Below, one piece after another: positions 47,911 to 57,446 of a stretch of 64,000 nt of DNA; the stretch's first letter is position 1; each line of letters starts with the position of its first letter. A program made the translations under genes and the position numbers. The notes below the pieces were generated by a model. That model did no database searches, was not told the origin of the DNA, and saw only the letters and a list, made by a program, of their open reading frames with translations. Source of the DNA: Auanema rhodensis (taxonomy: Eukaryota; Nematoda; Chromadorea; Rhabditida; Rhabditidae); NCBI GenBank assembly GCA_964057225.1, contig OZ059894.1:11418131-11482130 (forward strand), given 5' to 3'.

Positions 47911-49087
47911 ACAGTAAAAAGTCCAATCAAGAGAGAAATTTTTTCAACACATAGTTGTTTTTTTTTTAAATATCATTGTTTTTCCTCATAACTCGGTTTA
48001 AACTCGTTCTAACCCGTTGAAATACGTCTAGAAAGTCTTTATAACATGCATATGTATGATAGAACTTCATATTTATTGTAATAGAAAATTTTATTTTCAG
48101 ACGTCTTGGTTAACAATGATATGTTTTACCCCCTTATAATTTTTATCATAATGTTCCTTATACGGAACGCTCAATGAAACTTGCTTCCAGAAAAATTTCT
48201 TTCTATTTTTTCTTCATATGTACGTAGATACTATAGAGAACTATGATAGAAAACTTTAACATTCACGAAATCATCATTTCTCATTACGCTACGGAGGTTT
48301 AAAAAGCTGTGTTTTACCTTATAATAGACCGGAAAACCCTTGTGTTAAAACTGGACCGTTTTTACACATATAAAAATGTCCCGTATTCGGGACCCTAATG
48401 TAACTTTTGATTCCCTATATTTTTTTTCATGAAATTTACAATCTACTGTAGAAAGAAGAATTATTTTTATAAAAACTGTAAATTTTTGAAAAATGAAAAC
48501 AAAACGAAAACAAAAACAACTTTTTTTTGAACATTTTCTCACACAAGGGTCCCCCCTTACCTACTTTTTTTCTCATTACTCGTTTCAACCTCATCCGATC
48601 ACTCTGCAAACATGTTTAATCGTTCTAACTTGTTGAAATACGTCTTAAAAGTCTAAACAACATGCATATGCATAATAGAAACCACCCGAATAGGCCCCCA
48701 CGCACTAAACGAGATATATACATTACCAGTATAGTAATAGAACACATATTGAAGATTAATTCGATAAGAACAATTTATTGACGTAGAGAATGTTTGTTCC
48801 GAAAAACTACAATATTAAACTATAAAAGTAACAAAAGCGTAGAGGCAGCAAAGACATGAATAAACATAAATGTAAATACAGAATTACCAGGTAGTACATA
48901 AGTATGACAAAAAATTATAAGAAAGCCATGAAAATAGAAGGTTTGTGAACAAATGAGAGGTACATCTTTGATCGTATAGTCATTTCTAAACCGTTCGTAT
49001 GCTGCAGCATCGTCATAAGCGTCACTCAAGTTGAATTTCCATGTGTACTACACGATTTTCATTCTTATTGTTACATTCTTTCCCTGA
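47723..49087. repeat. Unit spacer
   Basis: Contains (TA)n 47868-47908 (41 bp) and the U2 fossil 48735-48775. No gene seen. Confidence 0.9.
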
Positions 49088-49239
49088 GGGAATGGGCCGT
49101 TCCCGCCAGCAGTGCAAGAGCGGGTCGACCCGTGAGGTGGAGCTAGCAAGCCAGCATCTACCTCAAGTCTCAAAAATCGGTTAACCTTATTGTGAACCAA
49201 TGGAACACATATCGAAGGTTAATTCGATAAGAACGATTA
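49088..49239 (-). pseudogene. U2 snRNA locus 14, 3' part (nt 38-189)
   Basis: Downstream end of the doubly interrupted locus 14, separated from its 5' part by U-6 and the 788-bp element. Confidence 0.93.
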
Positions 49240-49617
49240 ATGGTTTATTGAATAACTAATGTTATGATACAATAAATAACCAATAAAAAAGAGCCCAGAA
49301 TCGGGGAGACGGTATTACCAGTACAACTTAAAACAGCAAGTAATTAAAAAGTACATAATAAGACACATTGCCAACAGAGGCTAAAACGACTCAAGAGTCG
49401 GGGGAGTGGGTTAAAAAAAATGAACAAAAAAATGAATATTAAAGCAGAACAATGAGAAATCAAGTGCCGCTATGATCAAACAATTTGAGTGCCTACGGCA
49501 ATGATGTTAAAAATAAACAACAAAATACATGTACCAATGAAGGTCAGAAAGAAAGAAACAAAAGACAAAAATAAGTAATACAAAAAGTAAATACATTACA
49601 ATCAAATCACAAACAAG
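49240..49617 (-). other. 3' UTR of U-6 with conserved hairpin
   Basis: The 378-bp non-coding tail holds a perfect short inverted repeat, CGACTCAAGAGTCG (49387-49400). Next to it is a run that reads CCCACTCCCCC on the minus strand. An AATAAA-like motif lies at the very 3' end. Elements of the R2 type recognise structured 3' UTR RNA during target-primed reverse transcription, so the hairpin is a candidate recognition element (inference). Confidence 0.55.
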
Positions 49618-52600
49618 TCAATTGATAATTTCTTCTTCATATTGCCTTACACCAGAAACATGTTCCACGTAGATATTCCTGGCCCACTTGATGGTATCGG
49701 CGACGACGAGCTTCTCCATTAGCCGGTTGTAGTGGCTGCTGATCTTGAGTGATCGGAGGGCTTGTCCGTTGAGCGGGTCCATAGTTCCAAGCATTCCTAC
49801 GACATATGCTTCTACACTAGTCTTATAACCAAGACATTGGTATTGGCTGGCTATGTCAGCATATTTCCTCTCCTTTATCATACGCGCGGCTATCATGGCT
49901 TGACGGCGGTTTTCATAGCTCACTGTAACATCAACGATACTACAGTGTTTTGCGTCATGATCGACCACTACTATGTCAGGTCGGAGTGTACTATTAATGC
50001 CAGGAAGAGGCTGGTTAGTGTAAACTTCTCCGTTTTTAGGCTCTGGCAGGGCTTTGATAAGACGGTCCACGATGTTGTTGTGGCGGAGTTGGATTGCTCT
50101 CGTGTGAGAGTGGCAGTGTCCAAGAACATGTGCAGCAGTTTCGTTGGAGTAACTACACCTGCGGCACTGTTTGTTTCCTTCTCCGTGTCTTCTACAGCCA
50201 TTGAGCTGGAGAGTATTGAGTCGAGCCTTGTGGATGAATCGCCAATCAGCAAACCGTATGAAATCTCCCTTCGCCATAAAGTGATTGGACGCTTTGTTGA
50301 GCATTGTGACATCAAAGACTTTCCCTTGATCCGGTTTTTGAAGAAGGATCCGAAGGTCTTTCAGCCATAATGCACGTCGCAGGCTTCTGTGGCATAGTGA
50401 AGGTGTTAACAGTTGGTTGTTTAGATTGAGTTCTAAACCACTTTCGAGGCATGTCCAGTTAGCGTTGATGAGTTTCTTGAGTTGACGCATCGCTACTCTT
50501 ACTCTAGTCCAGATGGAGGAAACATCAGATGTTTCGGTGTCGAAAATGCCATCAACGGAACCGTTGTAATATGCAGCTGTCTCATCGTTACTGGCTTGAC
50601 GTTTAATCCTTTTTGATGCTACTTTTTTTGAGTCTTGATGCGCAATATCAGCTACTACAAGATCAGATGACTTCAAAAGTTGGTAGGCATGAGTGACTTC
50701 ACAGACGTCTGACAGGTGTTGGAGTCGAGAGAGACCAAGTCCGCCGTAGTTAGTTGGCAGGTAGATTGGTTCAGCACTGGCGTTTGGAGGATAGTGCATC
50801 CATCTACGGGCACAGCGTTTGAGTTCTTTGTCAAAGGCGACTAGTTTACTCTTTGGGACGTGGCCATTCGTCATATGAAAATTAAGGCAGGGCATCAGGA
50901 AGGTGCGTACTGCGTCAGCTTTCTGCCATTCAGCAAGTAAGGATTTGTCAATTTTTTCCAAGTGTTGACTCATAATATTCACTGTTGGAACCGCAGACTT
51001 ATGTAAATGCATTCCAGTAGGGATTCCCAGGTGGGAGTAGCTGTCGAATTTGCTGAGAGCGGGTAGAGAGGAGCTCTGTAGCATGTATGAGGCTGTTGAT
51101 ATTTTCCCTTTGTCGATCGTCAAGGTGGCGCATTTCGCTGGTTTGAAGGTCAAGCCTGTGAAATTAGCCGCATTTGATGCTGCGTCCAACATTTTCTGTA
51201 GATCTTCTGATGATGAGGAGACCAGGGCAAGGTCATCGGCGTACGCTAGCACAGCGATGTTGTGGTTGTGTAGCTTATAGCCAGTAGAGGATTCCAAGAT
51301 GGTTTTAATTAGAGGTTCAATGGCAAGGTTGAACAGGATCGGAGATAGTGGGGATCCTTGTAACACACCTGCATGAACTGGAATGGTCGATGTGAGTCCG
51401 GAGCCTGTCTGGATTCTTGTAGAGGCATCTGTGTATAGAGCTCGTACTCGGGATATTGAGGCTTCAGCCACTCCTGACCATCTTAGAACGTCTAGCAGAG
51501 TTTCGTGTGGCAGCGATCCAAAAGCGTTTGCGAGATCAAGCCAAGCAATTGCAATTTTCTCACGTTTACGTTTAGCGTCCGCAATGGTACTTTGCAACAT
51601 AAAGTTGTGTTCCATGCATCCAGCTTTGGCCACAAAGCCCTTTTGGGAGGGAGAAAGTCTTTTTTCTGCTCTTGCCCATGTTAGCAGTCGATGCGTAAGA
51701 CAAGCTGAGTACGTCTTACCAATTGTGCACGAAAGTGCTATTGGTCGCCAGTTGTTAATGTCAGCTTTATCACCTTTCTTATGGATGAGGACGGTGGTCG
51801 ACTCTTTCCAGGAAAAAGGGATGTGTCCTAGCTTGTGTACGGTGTTAAATATCGCTGCTAATATGTGACCTCCTTGGTCAAATTTCTTCCAGTGCGAGTA
51901 TCGAAGTCCATCAGCTCCTGGAGCCGTATCGCTGCAACGTCGTATGCGTTCCCAGACTTCCAAAGGGGTGAAAACACCTTCTAATGGGTCGGTACTAGCT
52001 GGCAAATCCGGTCTGGTGACTGTGATGGGGAGGGCTGGGCCTTGACTGCTGTGAACAGAAAGGAAATGTTTTTCAACCTCTGCAGATGGTATGGTGCAGG
52101 TTTCACTTTGTTCTCCGAGCAGTTGTCGAAAGGCTTTCTTCTTGTTGGCCCTCCAGAGCTTCTGGAGCTTCATCGCCTGGGTTTTTTGGTCTTCCTCAGG
52201 TTGTGTGTGTGGTCGGCGCCTTTGTCGGAAGTTGGGAACTTTGATCATAATGTCAAGAGACTTTCTGATTGCGTCTACCAACTCTTCCAGGACCTGCTCG
52301 AGCTCACTTTTGCACACAACCTTTTTAATTCTATCCACCCAAGTATTTTCAGAGTTTCTATTCGGATCAGGGTCGGCAAAAAATGGTTCTGTACTCGAAA
52401 CCCTGATCTCGTTGAATATTTCACTCTCTCGCGGAAGGGGGGAAACTTCGGCCTCTGGGGACAAGTCCAGAATTGGGGCCTCAAACAAGCGTACCGTTGA
52501 TGGAGATCCTTGTTCCTGTCCACTGGATGATGTTTCCTCCATTGTACGCTCCTCCACGGGCGGGGTGGTCGTCCTTGTGCCTGGTGGCCGGGTGTTCCTG

Positions 52601-52896
52601 ATCCTCCGCAATATAGGGCGGGAACTGGGCTCTCTCGGAGATAGAGGTGAGATCACCACAGTTTCCTCTATGATGCGGAGGCATCCTTCAGCTTTTTTCT
52701 GATGGCTTTTAACGGCCTTCAGATTGCTGGTGAGGCCACAGGCACGGCACTCAAATTCTACTCCGACCTCATGTTCTCTCCGAAGATGGCGGACGAGACC
52801 ATTGTGGTCTGAGTAGGATCGCGGAATAGGAGCGCAGATTGAACAAGAAAAAGGGCTCTGAAGAGGCACCTTTAGCTTGTAAAGCCCTTGCTCCAT
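49618..52896 (-). CDS. Retrotransposon protein: zinc fingers, reverse transcriptase, RLE (1092 aa)
   Basis: Single ORF of a site-specific non-LTR retrotransposon. Zinc finger 1 is C18-C21-H37-H42 and zinc finger 2 is C50-C53-H65-C72; both are expected to bind target DNA. After a Pro/Ser-rich linker (about 80-200), the reverse transcriptase spans about 320-640. It has PGADG at 326-330, motif A D454 in WLDLANAF, motif B QGSPLSP (513-519) and motif C YADD with D554/D555. The C-terminal part has a CCHC knuckle (C911, C914, H923, C928) and a restriction-like endonuclease with P973-D974, D989, E995 and K1008...K1011-Y1012. No APE-type endonuclease is present, which excludes the L1/Tx1-type U2-targeting family Keno. 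The start is the first ATG of this frame, 52 nt after the U2 junction. No defects seen; a candidate active copy. Confidence 0.96.
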   Translation of the reverse strand: MEQGLYKLKVPLQSPFSCSICAPIPRSYSDHNGLVRHLRREHEVGVEFECRACGLTSNLKAVKSHQKKAEGCLRIIEETVVISPLSPREPSSRPILRRIRNTRPPGTRTTTPPVEERTMEETSSSGQEQGSPSTVRLFEAPILDLSPEAEVSPLPRESEIFNEIRVSSTEPFFADPDPNRNSENTWVDRIKKVVCKSELEQVLEELVDAIRKSLDIMIKVPNFRQRRRPHTQPEEDQKTQAMKLQKLWRANKKKAFRQLLGEQSETCTIPSAEVEKHFLSVHSSQGPALPITVTRPDLPASTDPLEGVFTPLEVWERIRRCSDTAPGADGLRYSHWKKFDQGGHILAAIFNTVHKLGHIPFSWKESTTVLIHKKGDKADINNWRPIALSCTIGKTYSACLTHRLLTWARAEKRLSPSQKGFVAKAGCMEHNFMLQSTIADAKRKREKIAIAWLDLANAFGSLPHETLLDVLRWSGVAEASISRVRALYTDASTRIQTGSGLTSTIPVHAGVLQGSPLSPILFNLAIEPLIKTILESSTGYKLHNHNIAVLAYADDLALVSSSSEDLQKMLDAASNAANFTGLTFKPAKCATLTIDKGKISTASYMLQSSSLPALSKFDSYSHLGIPTGMHLHKSAVPTVNIMSQHLEKIDKSLLAEWQKADAVRTFLMPCLNFHMTNGHVPKSKLVAFDKELKRCARRWMHYPPNASAEPIYLPTNYGGLGLSRLQHLSDVCEVTHAYQLLKSSDLVVADIAHQDSKKVASKRIKRQASNDETAAYYNGSVDGIFDTETSDVSSIWTRVRVAMRQLKKLINANWTCLESGLELNLNNQLLTPSLCHRSLRRALWLKDLRILLQKPDQGKVFDVTMLNKASNHFMAKGDFIRFADWRFIHKARLNTLQLNGCRRHGEGNKQCRRCSYSNETAAHVLGHCHSHTRAIQLRHNNIVDRLIKALPEPKNGEVYTNQPLPGINSTLRPDIVVVDHDAKHCSIVDVTVSYENRRQAMIAARMIKERKYADIASQYQCLGYKTSVEAYVVGMLGTMDPLNGQALRSLKISSHYNRLMEKLVVADTIKWARNIYVEHVSGVRQYEEEIIN

Positions 52897-52907
52897 CTCT
52901 AGCAGAT

Positions 52908-52949
52908 CTAAAGACTTACGTAGTACAGTTGCAATATCGATTTAGCCAT
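52908..52949 (-). other. Junction-spanning upstream ORF (13 codons)
   Basis: The ATG is made of the last base of the U2 target copy and the first two bases of the element (GGTTA-ATGGC). It reads MAKSILQLYYVSL then TAG, ending 11 nt before the main ATG and in another frame. It is present at all six visible 5' junctions (U-1 to U-6). A role in translation control is only a possibility. Confidence 0.4.
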
Positions 52950-53006
52950 TAACCTTATTGTGAACCAATGGAACACATATCGAAGGTTAATTCGATAAGA
53001 ACGATT
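52949..53006 (-). pseudogene. Isolated U2 segment (nt 39-96) between two stacked elements
   Basis: This 58-bp piece of U2 is at once the 5' flank of U-6 and the 3' flank of the 788-bp element. Its last 41 bp (52966-53006) are repeated at 53795-53835. Confidence 0.92.
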
Positions 53007-53794
53007 TATTGAAGTAGATAATGTTTGTCCCGGAGGACTACAATATTAAAATAATTACTGAAGCCCGAAGGCAGCGAGAAATAGTAAGGATACTACCTGC
53101 ACTGAGTGCGTCGTATCATAAAAAAAGAGATAGCTAATGGGCAAGTTGAAGAGCTTGAAATTAACAATGACGTCACTAGAAGTAAAGTTTTCTATCTGCA
53201 GCTGCGGGTAAAGAGGGTCAGCGTAAGCAGAATTCAATTCTACCAACAATTAGTGGGAACATTGAGAGAACAGATGAAGGAGGAAATTGTAACTTCAAGT
53301 AAAATAGATTATATCTTCAGCTGCGGGTAAAGAGAGTCAGCTTTGTACAGATTACTAGTTTACATAAGAAGTGGTAACATTTCAAAAAAGGAGCACAACA
53401 TAAAAAACGAGACTACGGACTATGAGGTAAATGTTATCATTGTCTGGATCGATGATTCGGCATTTGATTGCAGCTGCGGATTGAGTGGATCAGCTTGCAT
53501 GGCGTCCGCATTCGACATCAGGGAAAATGATGAGTTTCTTGAGGTCCGGCTCGGCGGGCTGTTATGTCCTATTCCCTGTTGATGGTGTTGTTGTCCTTGA
53601 GCTTGTTCTTCTTCCCAGAAAAAAAAAAACTGTGAAGCTGAAGAGTCCTATTAAACGTCTTTAAACGCAAGATTAATAAGAAGCTACTACAGCTAACACA
53701 GGACCGCCTCAAGGCCTGGTAGATCAACCAGTGTTGCTTCAATCACCAAGTATTGCGGCCTGGGCCCTTGGATCAATTCACAACACCAGTATAG
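53007..53794 (-). mobile_element. Second U2-targeted element, 788 bp, non-autonomous or truncated
   Basis: Sequence unrelated to U-6 inserted at the same U2 position (3' junction at nt 38/39) with a shorter 41-bp duplication of nt 39-79. The minus-strand 3' end reads TACTTCAATAA, sharing TCAATAAA-type ends with the Utopia copies (TTCAATAAACCATT). No reverse transcriptase or endonuclease is seen. It contains three related 24-nt motifs (53199-53222, 53318-53341, 53471-53494) and an 11-base A/T run near 53619. A minus-strand frame over about 53425-53650 with Gln/His- and Pro/Ser-rich content has no upstream ATG. Decayed relatives of its two ends lie in every unit spacer. It could be a SINE-like parasite of Utopia or the remains of an independent U2-specific family. 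Confidence 0.8.
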
Positions 53795-53873
53795 CAATGG
53801 AACACATATCGAAGGTTAATTCGATAAGAACGATTACTACACTTTGATCTTAGCCAAAAGGCCGAGAAGCGAT
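53795..53873 (-). pseudogene. U2 snRNA locus 14, 5' part (nt 1-79)
   Basis: Promoter-side U2 segment running into the 788-bp element. Its inner 41 bp are the target duplication. Confidence 0.92.
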
Positions 53874-54315
53874 ACAGCATAGCCATGAGTATCAAAGACA
53901 TCAAGCAAATGTATCGTACTTGTTACGAGTGCACTCTCTCATTTGAATATAAAAGTGTGGTTTGACAATCTTGACTGTACAGGTCATAAATGGCTCATAT
54001 AAACTGTGGATTTACTCAACTTTTGGACTTATTTTTTTCTTATTCGAAGCGCTGCACTTTTTTCTATTCTTTTTATTCAAATACTTGTATATAGTTTTAT
54101 ATGTACGGTTGCAAAGTTTCCGAATATTTTATATATTTTTATACAATAATTAGGAGAAGGTTAATACAATGAAATCTCCCAACTTTACAGTGTTTGTATT
54201 GCTTACAGTATCTAGAACAACCACTCTTGTAATATTAGAGCACATATCAATCAACAACTTTTTCTAGTTATCAAAGCTTTTTTATTTCTTCAAGATATTT
54301 CAAATAAAATATAAA

Positions 54316-54434
54316 AGCTTACGACACCCGGGATTCCCAAGCCGTCTCCGATCCAAGTACTAACCGGGCCCAACGTTGCTTGACTTGCCAGATCGGACGG
54401 GATGGCGTACTTTCAACGTGGTATGGTCGTAAGC
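54316..54434 (-). rRNA. 5S: 5S rRNA, locus 14 copy a
   Basis: Full-length gene in copy-a flanks. Confidence 0.95.
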
Positions 54435-54675
54435 AATGTTATATTCTTCATTATCAGTTATATCACTCTAAATCTTGTTGTTAATAGTTAGGACCACAAA
54501 GAAAACAACAGGAACAGTAACAAATGAAATGCCCAAACTTTACAGTGTTCGAGTTATTTACAGTATCTAAGACTACCTCTGTCGTGTTATTAGAGCAAAC
54601 ATTCGATTAACAACAACTTTTTTTTAGTTATCAAAGCTTTTTTATTTCTTCAAAAAATTTCAAATAAAATATAAA

Positions 54676-54794
54676 AGCTTACGACACCCGGGATTCCCAA
54701 GCCGTCTCCGATCCAAGTACTAACCGGGCCCAACGTTGCTTGACTTGCCAGATCGGACGGGATGGCGTACTTTCAACGTGGTATGGTCGTAAGC
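54676..54794 (-). rRNA. 5S: 5S rRNA, locus 14 copy b
   Basis: Full-length gene in copy-b flanks. Confidence 0.95.
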
Positions 54795-56144
54795 AATGTC
54801 ATATTCTTCATTATCAGTTATATCACTCTAAATCTTGTTGTTAATAGATACGACCACAAAGAAAACAACAGGAACAGTAACAATAACAAAAAAAATTTTT
54901 TTTTCACCTATGTGTCTAAAGGTTAGCCATGTATCCGTTTATATATATATATATATATATATATATCAACAGTAAAAAGTCCAATCAAGAGAGAAATTTT
55001 TTCAACACATAGTTGTTTTTTTTTTAAATATCATTGTTTTTCCTCATAACTCGGTTTAAACTCGTTCTAACCCGTTGAAATACGTCTAGAAAGTCTTTAT
55101 AACATGCATATGTATGATAGAACTTCATATTTATTGTAATAGAAAATTTTATTTTCAGACGTCTTGGTTAACAATGATATGTTTTACCCCCTTATAATTT
55201 TTATCATAATGTTCCTTATACGGAACGCTCAATGAAACTTGCTTCCAGAAAAATTTCTTTCTATTTTTTCTTCATATGTACGTAGATACTATAGAGAACT
55301 ATGATAGAAAACTTTAACATTCACGAAATCATCATTTCTCATTACGCTACGGAGGTTTAAAAAGCTGTGTTTTACCTTATAATAGACCGGAAAACCCTTG
55401 TGTTAAAACTGGACCGTTTTTACACATATAAAAATGTCCCGTATTCGGGACCCTAATGTAACTTTTGATTCCCTATATTTTTTTTCATGAAATTTACAAT
55501 CTACTGTAGAAAGAAGAATTATTTTTATAAAAACTGTAAATTTTTGAAAAATGAAAACAAAACGAAAACAAAAACAACTTTTTTTTGAACATTTTCTCAC
55601 ACAAGGGTCCCCCCTTACCTACTTTTTTTCTCATTACTCGTTTCAACCTCATCCGATCACTCTGCAAACATGTTTAATCGTTCTAACTTGTTGAAATACG
55701 TCTTAAAAGTCTAAACAACATGCATATGCATAATAGAAACCACCCGAATAGGCCCCACGCACTAAACGAGATATATACATTACCAGTATAGTAATAGAAC
55801 ACATATTGAAGATTAATTCGATAAGAACAATTTATTGACGTAGAGAATGTTTGTTCCGAAAAACTACAATATTAAACTATAAAAGTAACAAAAGCGTAGA
55901 GGCAGCAAAGACATGAATAAACATAAATGTAAATACAGAATTACCAGGTAGTACATAAGTATGACAAAAAATTATAAGAAAGCCATGAAAATAGAAGGTT
56001 TGTGAACAAATGAGAGGTACATCTTTGATCGTATAGTCATTTCTAAACCGTTCGTATGCTGCAGCATCGTCATAAGCGTCACTCAAGTTGAATTTCCATG
56101 TGTACTACACGATTTTCATTCTTATTGTTACATTCTTTCCCTGA
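54795..56144. repeat. Unit spacer with the shortest (TA)n tract
   Basis: Contains (TA)n 54940-54966 (27 bp) and the U2 fossil 55792-55832. One C is missing from the C5 run near 55755. No gene seen. Confidence 0.9.
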
Positions 56145-56333
56145 GGGAATGGGCCGTTCCCGCCAGCAGTGCAAGAGCGGGTCGACCCGTGAGGTGGAGC
56201 TAGCAAGCCAGCATCTACCTCAAGTCTCAAAAATCGGTTAACCTTATTGTGAACCAATGGAACACATATCGAAGGTTAATTCGATAAGAACGATTACTAC
56301 ACTTTGATCTTAGCCAAAAGGCCGAGAAGCGAT
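56145..56333 (-). ncRNA. U2: U2 snRNA, locus 15, uninterrupted
   Basis: No difference from locus 1 noticed by eye. Confidence 0.93.
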
Positions 56334-56775
56334 ACAGCATAGCCATGAGTATCAAAGACATCAAGCAAATGTATCGTACTTGTTACGAGTGCACTCTCTC
56401 ATTTGAATATAAAAGTGTGGTTTGACAATCTTGACTGTACAGGTCATAAATGGCTCATATAAACTGTGGATTTACTCAACTTTTGGACTTATTTTTTTCT
56501 TATTCGAAGCGCTGCACTTTTTTCTATTCTTTTTATTCAAATACTTGTATATAGTTTTATATGTACGGTTGCAAAGTTTCCGAATATTTTATATATTTTT
56601 ATACAATAATTAGGAGAAGGTTAATACAATGAAATCTCCCAACTTTACAGTGTTTGTATTGCTTACAGTATCTAGAACAACCACTCTTGTAATATTAGAG
56701 CACATATCAATCAACAACTTTTTCTAGTTATCAAAGCTTTTTTATTTCTTCAAGATATTTCAAATAAAATATAAA

Positions 56776-56894
56776 AGCTTACGACACCCGGGATTCCCAA
56801 GCCGTCTCCGATCCAAGTACTAACCGGGCCCAACGTTGCTTGACTTGCCAGATCGGACGGGATGGCGTACTTTCAACGTGGTATGGTCGTAAGC
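56776..56894 (-). rRNA. 5S: 5S rRNA, locus 15 copy a
   Basis: Full-length gene in copy-a flanks. Confidence 0.95.
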
Positions 56895-57135
56895 AATGTT
56901 ATATTCTTCATTATCAGTTATATCACTCTAAATCTTGTTGTTAATAGTTAGGACCACAAAGAAAACAACAGGAACAGTAACAAATGAAATGCCCAAACTT
57001 TACAGTGTTCGAGTTATTTACAGTATCTAAGACTACCTCTGTCGTGTTATTAGAGCAAACATTCGATTAACAACAACTTTTTTTTAGTTATCAAAGCTTT
57101 TTTATTTCTTCAAAAAATTTCAAATAAAATATAAA

Positions 57136-57254
57136 AGCTTACGACACCCGGGATTCCCAAGCCGTCTCCGATCCAAGTACTAACCGGGCCCAACGTTGCT
57201 TGACTTGCCAGATCGGACGGGATGGCGTACTTTCAACGTGGTATGGTCGTAAGC
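57136..57254 (-). rRNA. 5S: 5S rRNA, locus 15 copy b
   Basis: Full-length gene in copy-b flanks. Confidence 0.95.
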
Positions 57255-57396
57255 AATGTCATATTCTTCATTATCAGTTATATCACTCTAAATCTTGTTG
57301 TTAATAGATACGACCACAAAGAAAACAACAGGAACAGTAACAATAACAAAAAAAATTTTTTTTTCACCTATGTGTCTAAAGGTTAGCCATGTATCC

Positions 57397-57446
<50 letters not shown>

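Larger units (their letters stand above)
49240..52948 (-). mobile_element. Utopia-like retrotransposon U-6, complete lineage A copy (3709 bp)
   Basis: Reference copy. On the minus strand, U2 nt 1-96 context (here truncated by a second insertion) is followed by a 52-nt leader, a 1092-codon ORF and a 378-bp 3' UTR ending CAATAAACCAT. U2 then resumes at nt 38. The 3' junction lies between U2 nt 37/38 or 38/39 (one base is ambiguous), inside GTAGTA. The 5' junction follows nt 96, giving a 58-59-bp target duplication (49181-49239 and 52949-53006). Nine of the 17 window loci show neither Utopia nor disruption next to this class, so the element is not fixed. Class: non-LTR retrotransposon with restriction-like endonuclease. 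The Utopia name rests on the U2 target plus architecture. Confidence 0.95.

Noticed and set aside
49300-49340. ATTACCAGTA shared by the Utopia 3' UTR and the spacer fossil near 1209
   Set aside because: Only about 10 bp and not at equivalent positions; likely chance.
49762-52702. Several plus-strand frames of 76-203 codons over the retrotransposon ORF
   Set aside because: Antisense shadows of the 1092-codon minus-strand ORF; they change with it and show no domains.
49240-52948. Keno-type (APE endonuclease) U2-targeted element
   Set aside because: No APE domain at the N-terminus; the C-terminal CCHC plus PD...D restriction-like nuclease is clear.
53055-53582. Short frames inside the 788-bp element (64-79 codons)
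   Set aside because: Mixed strands, interrupted by stops, no domains; at best decayed coding remains.
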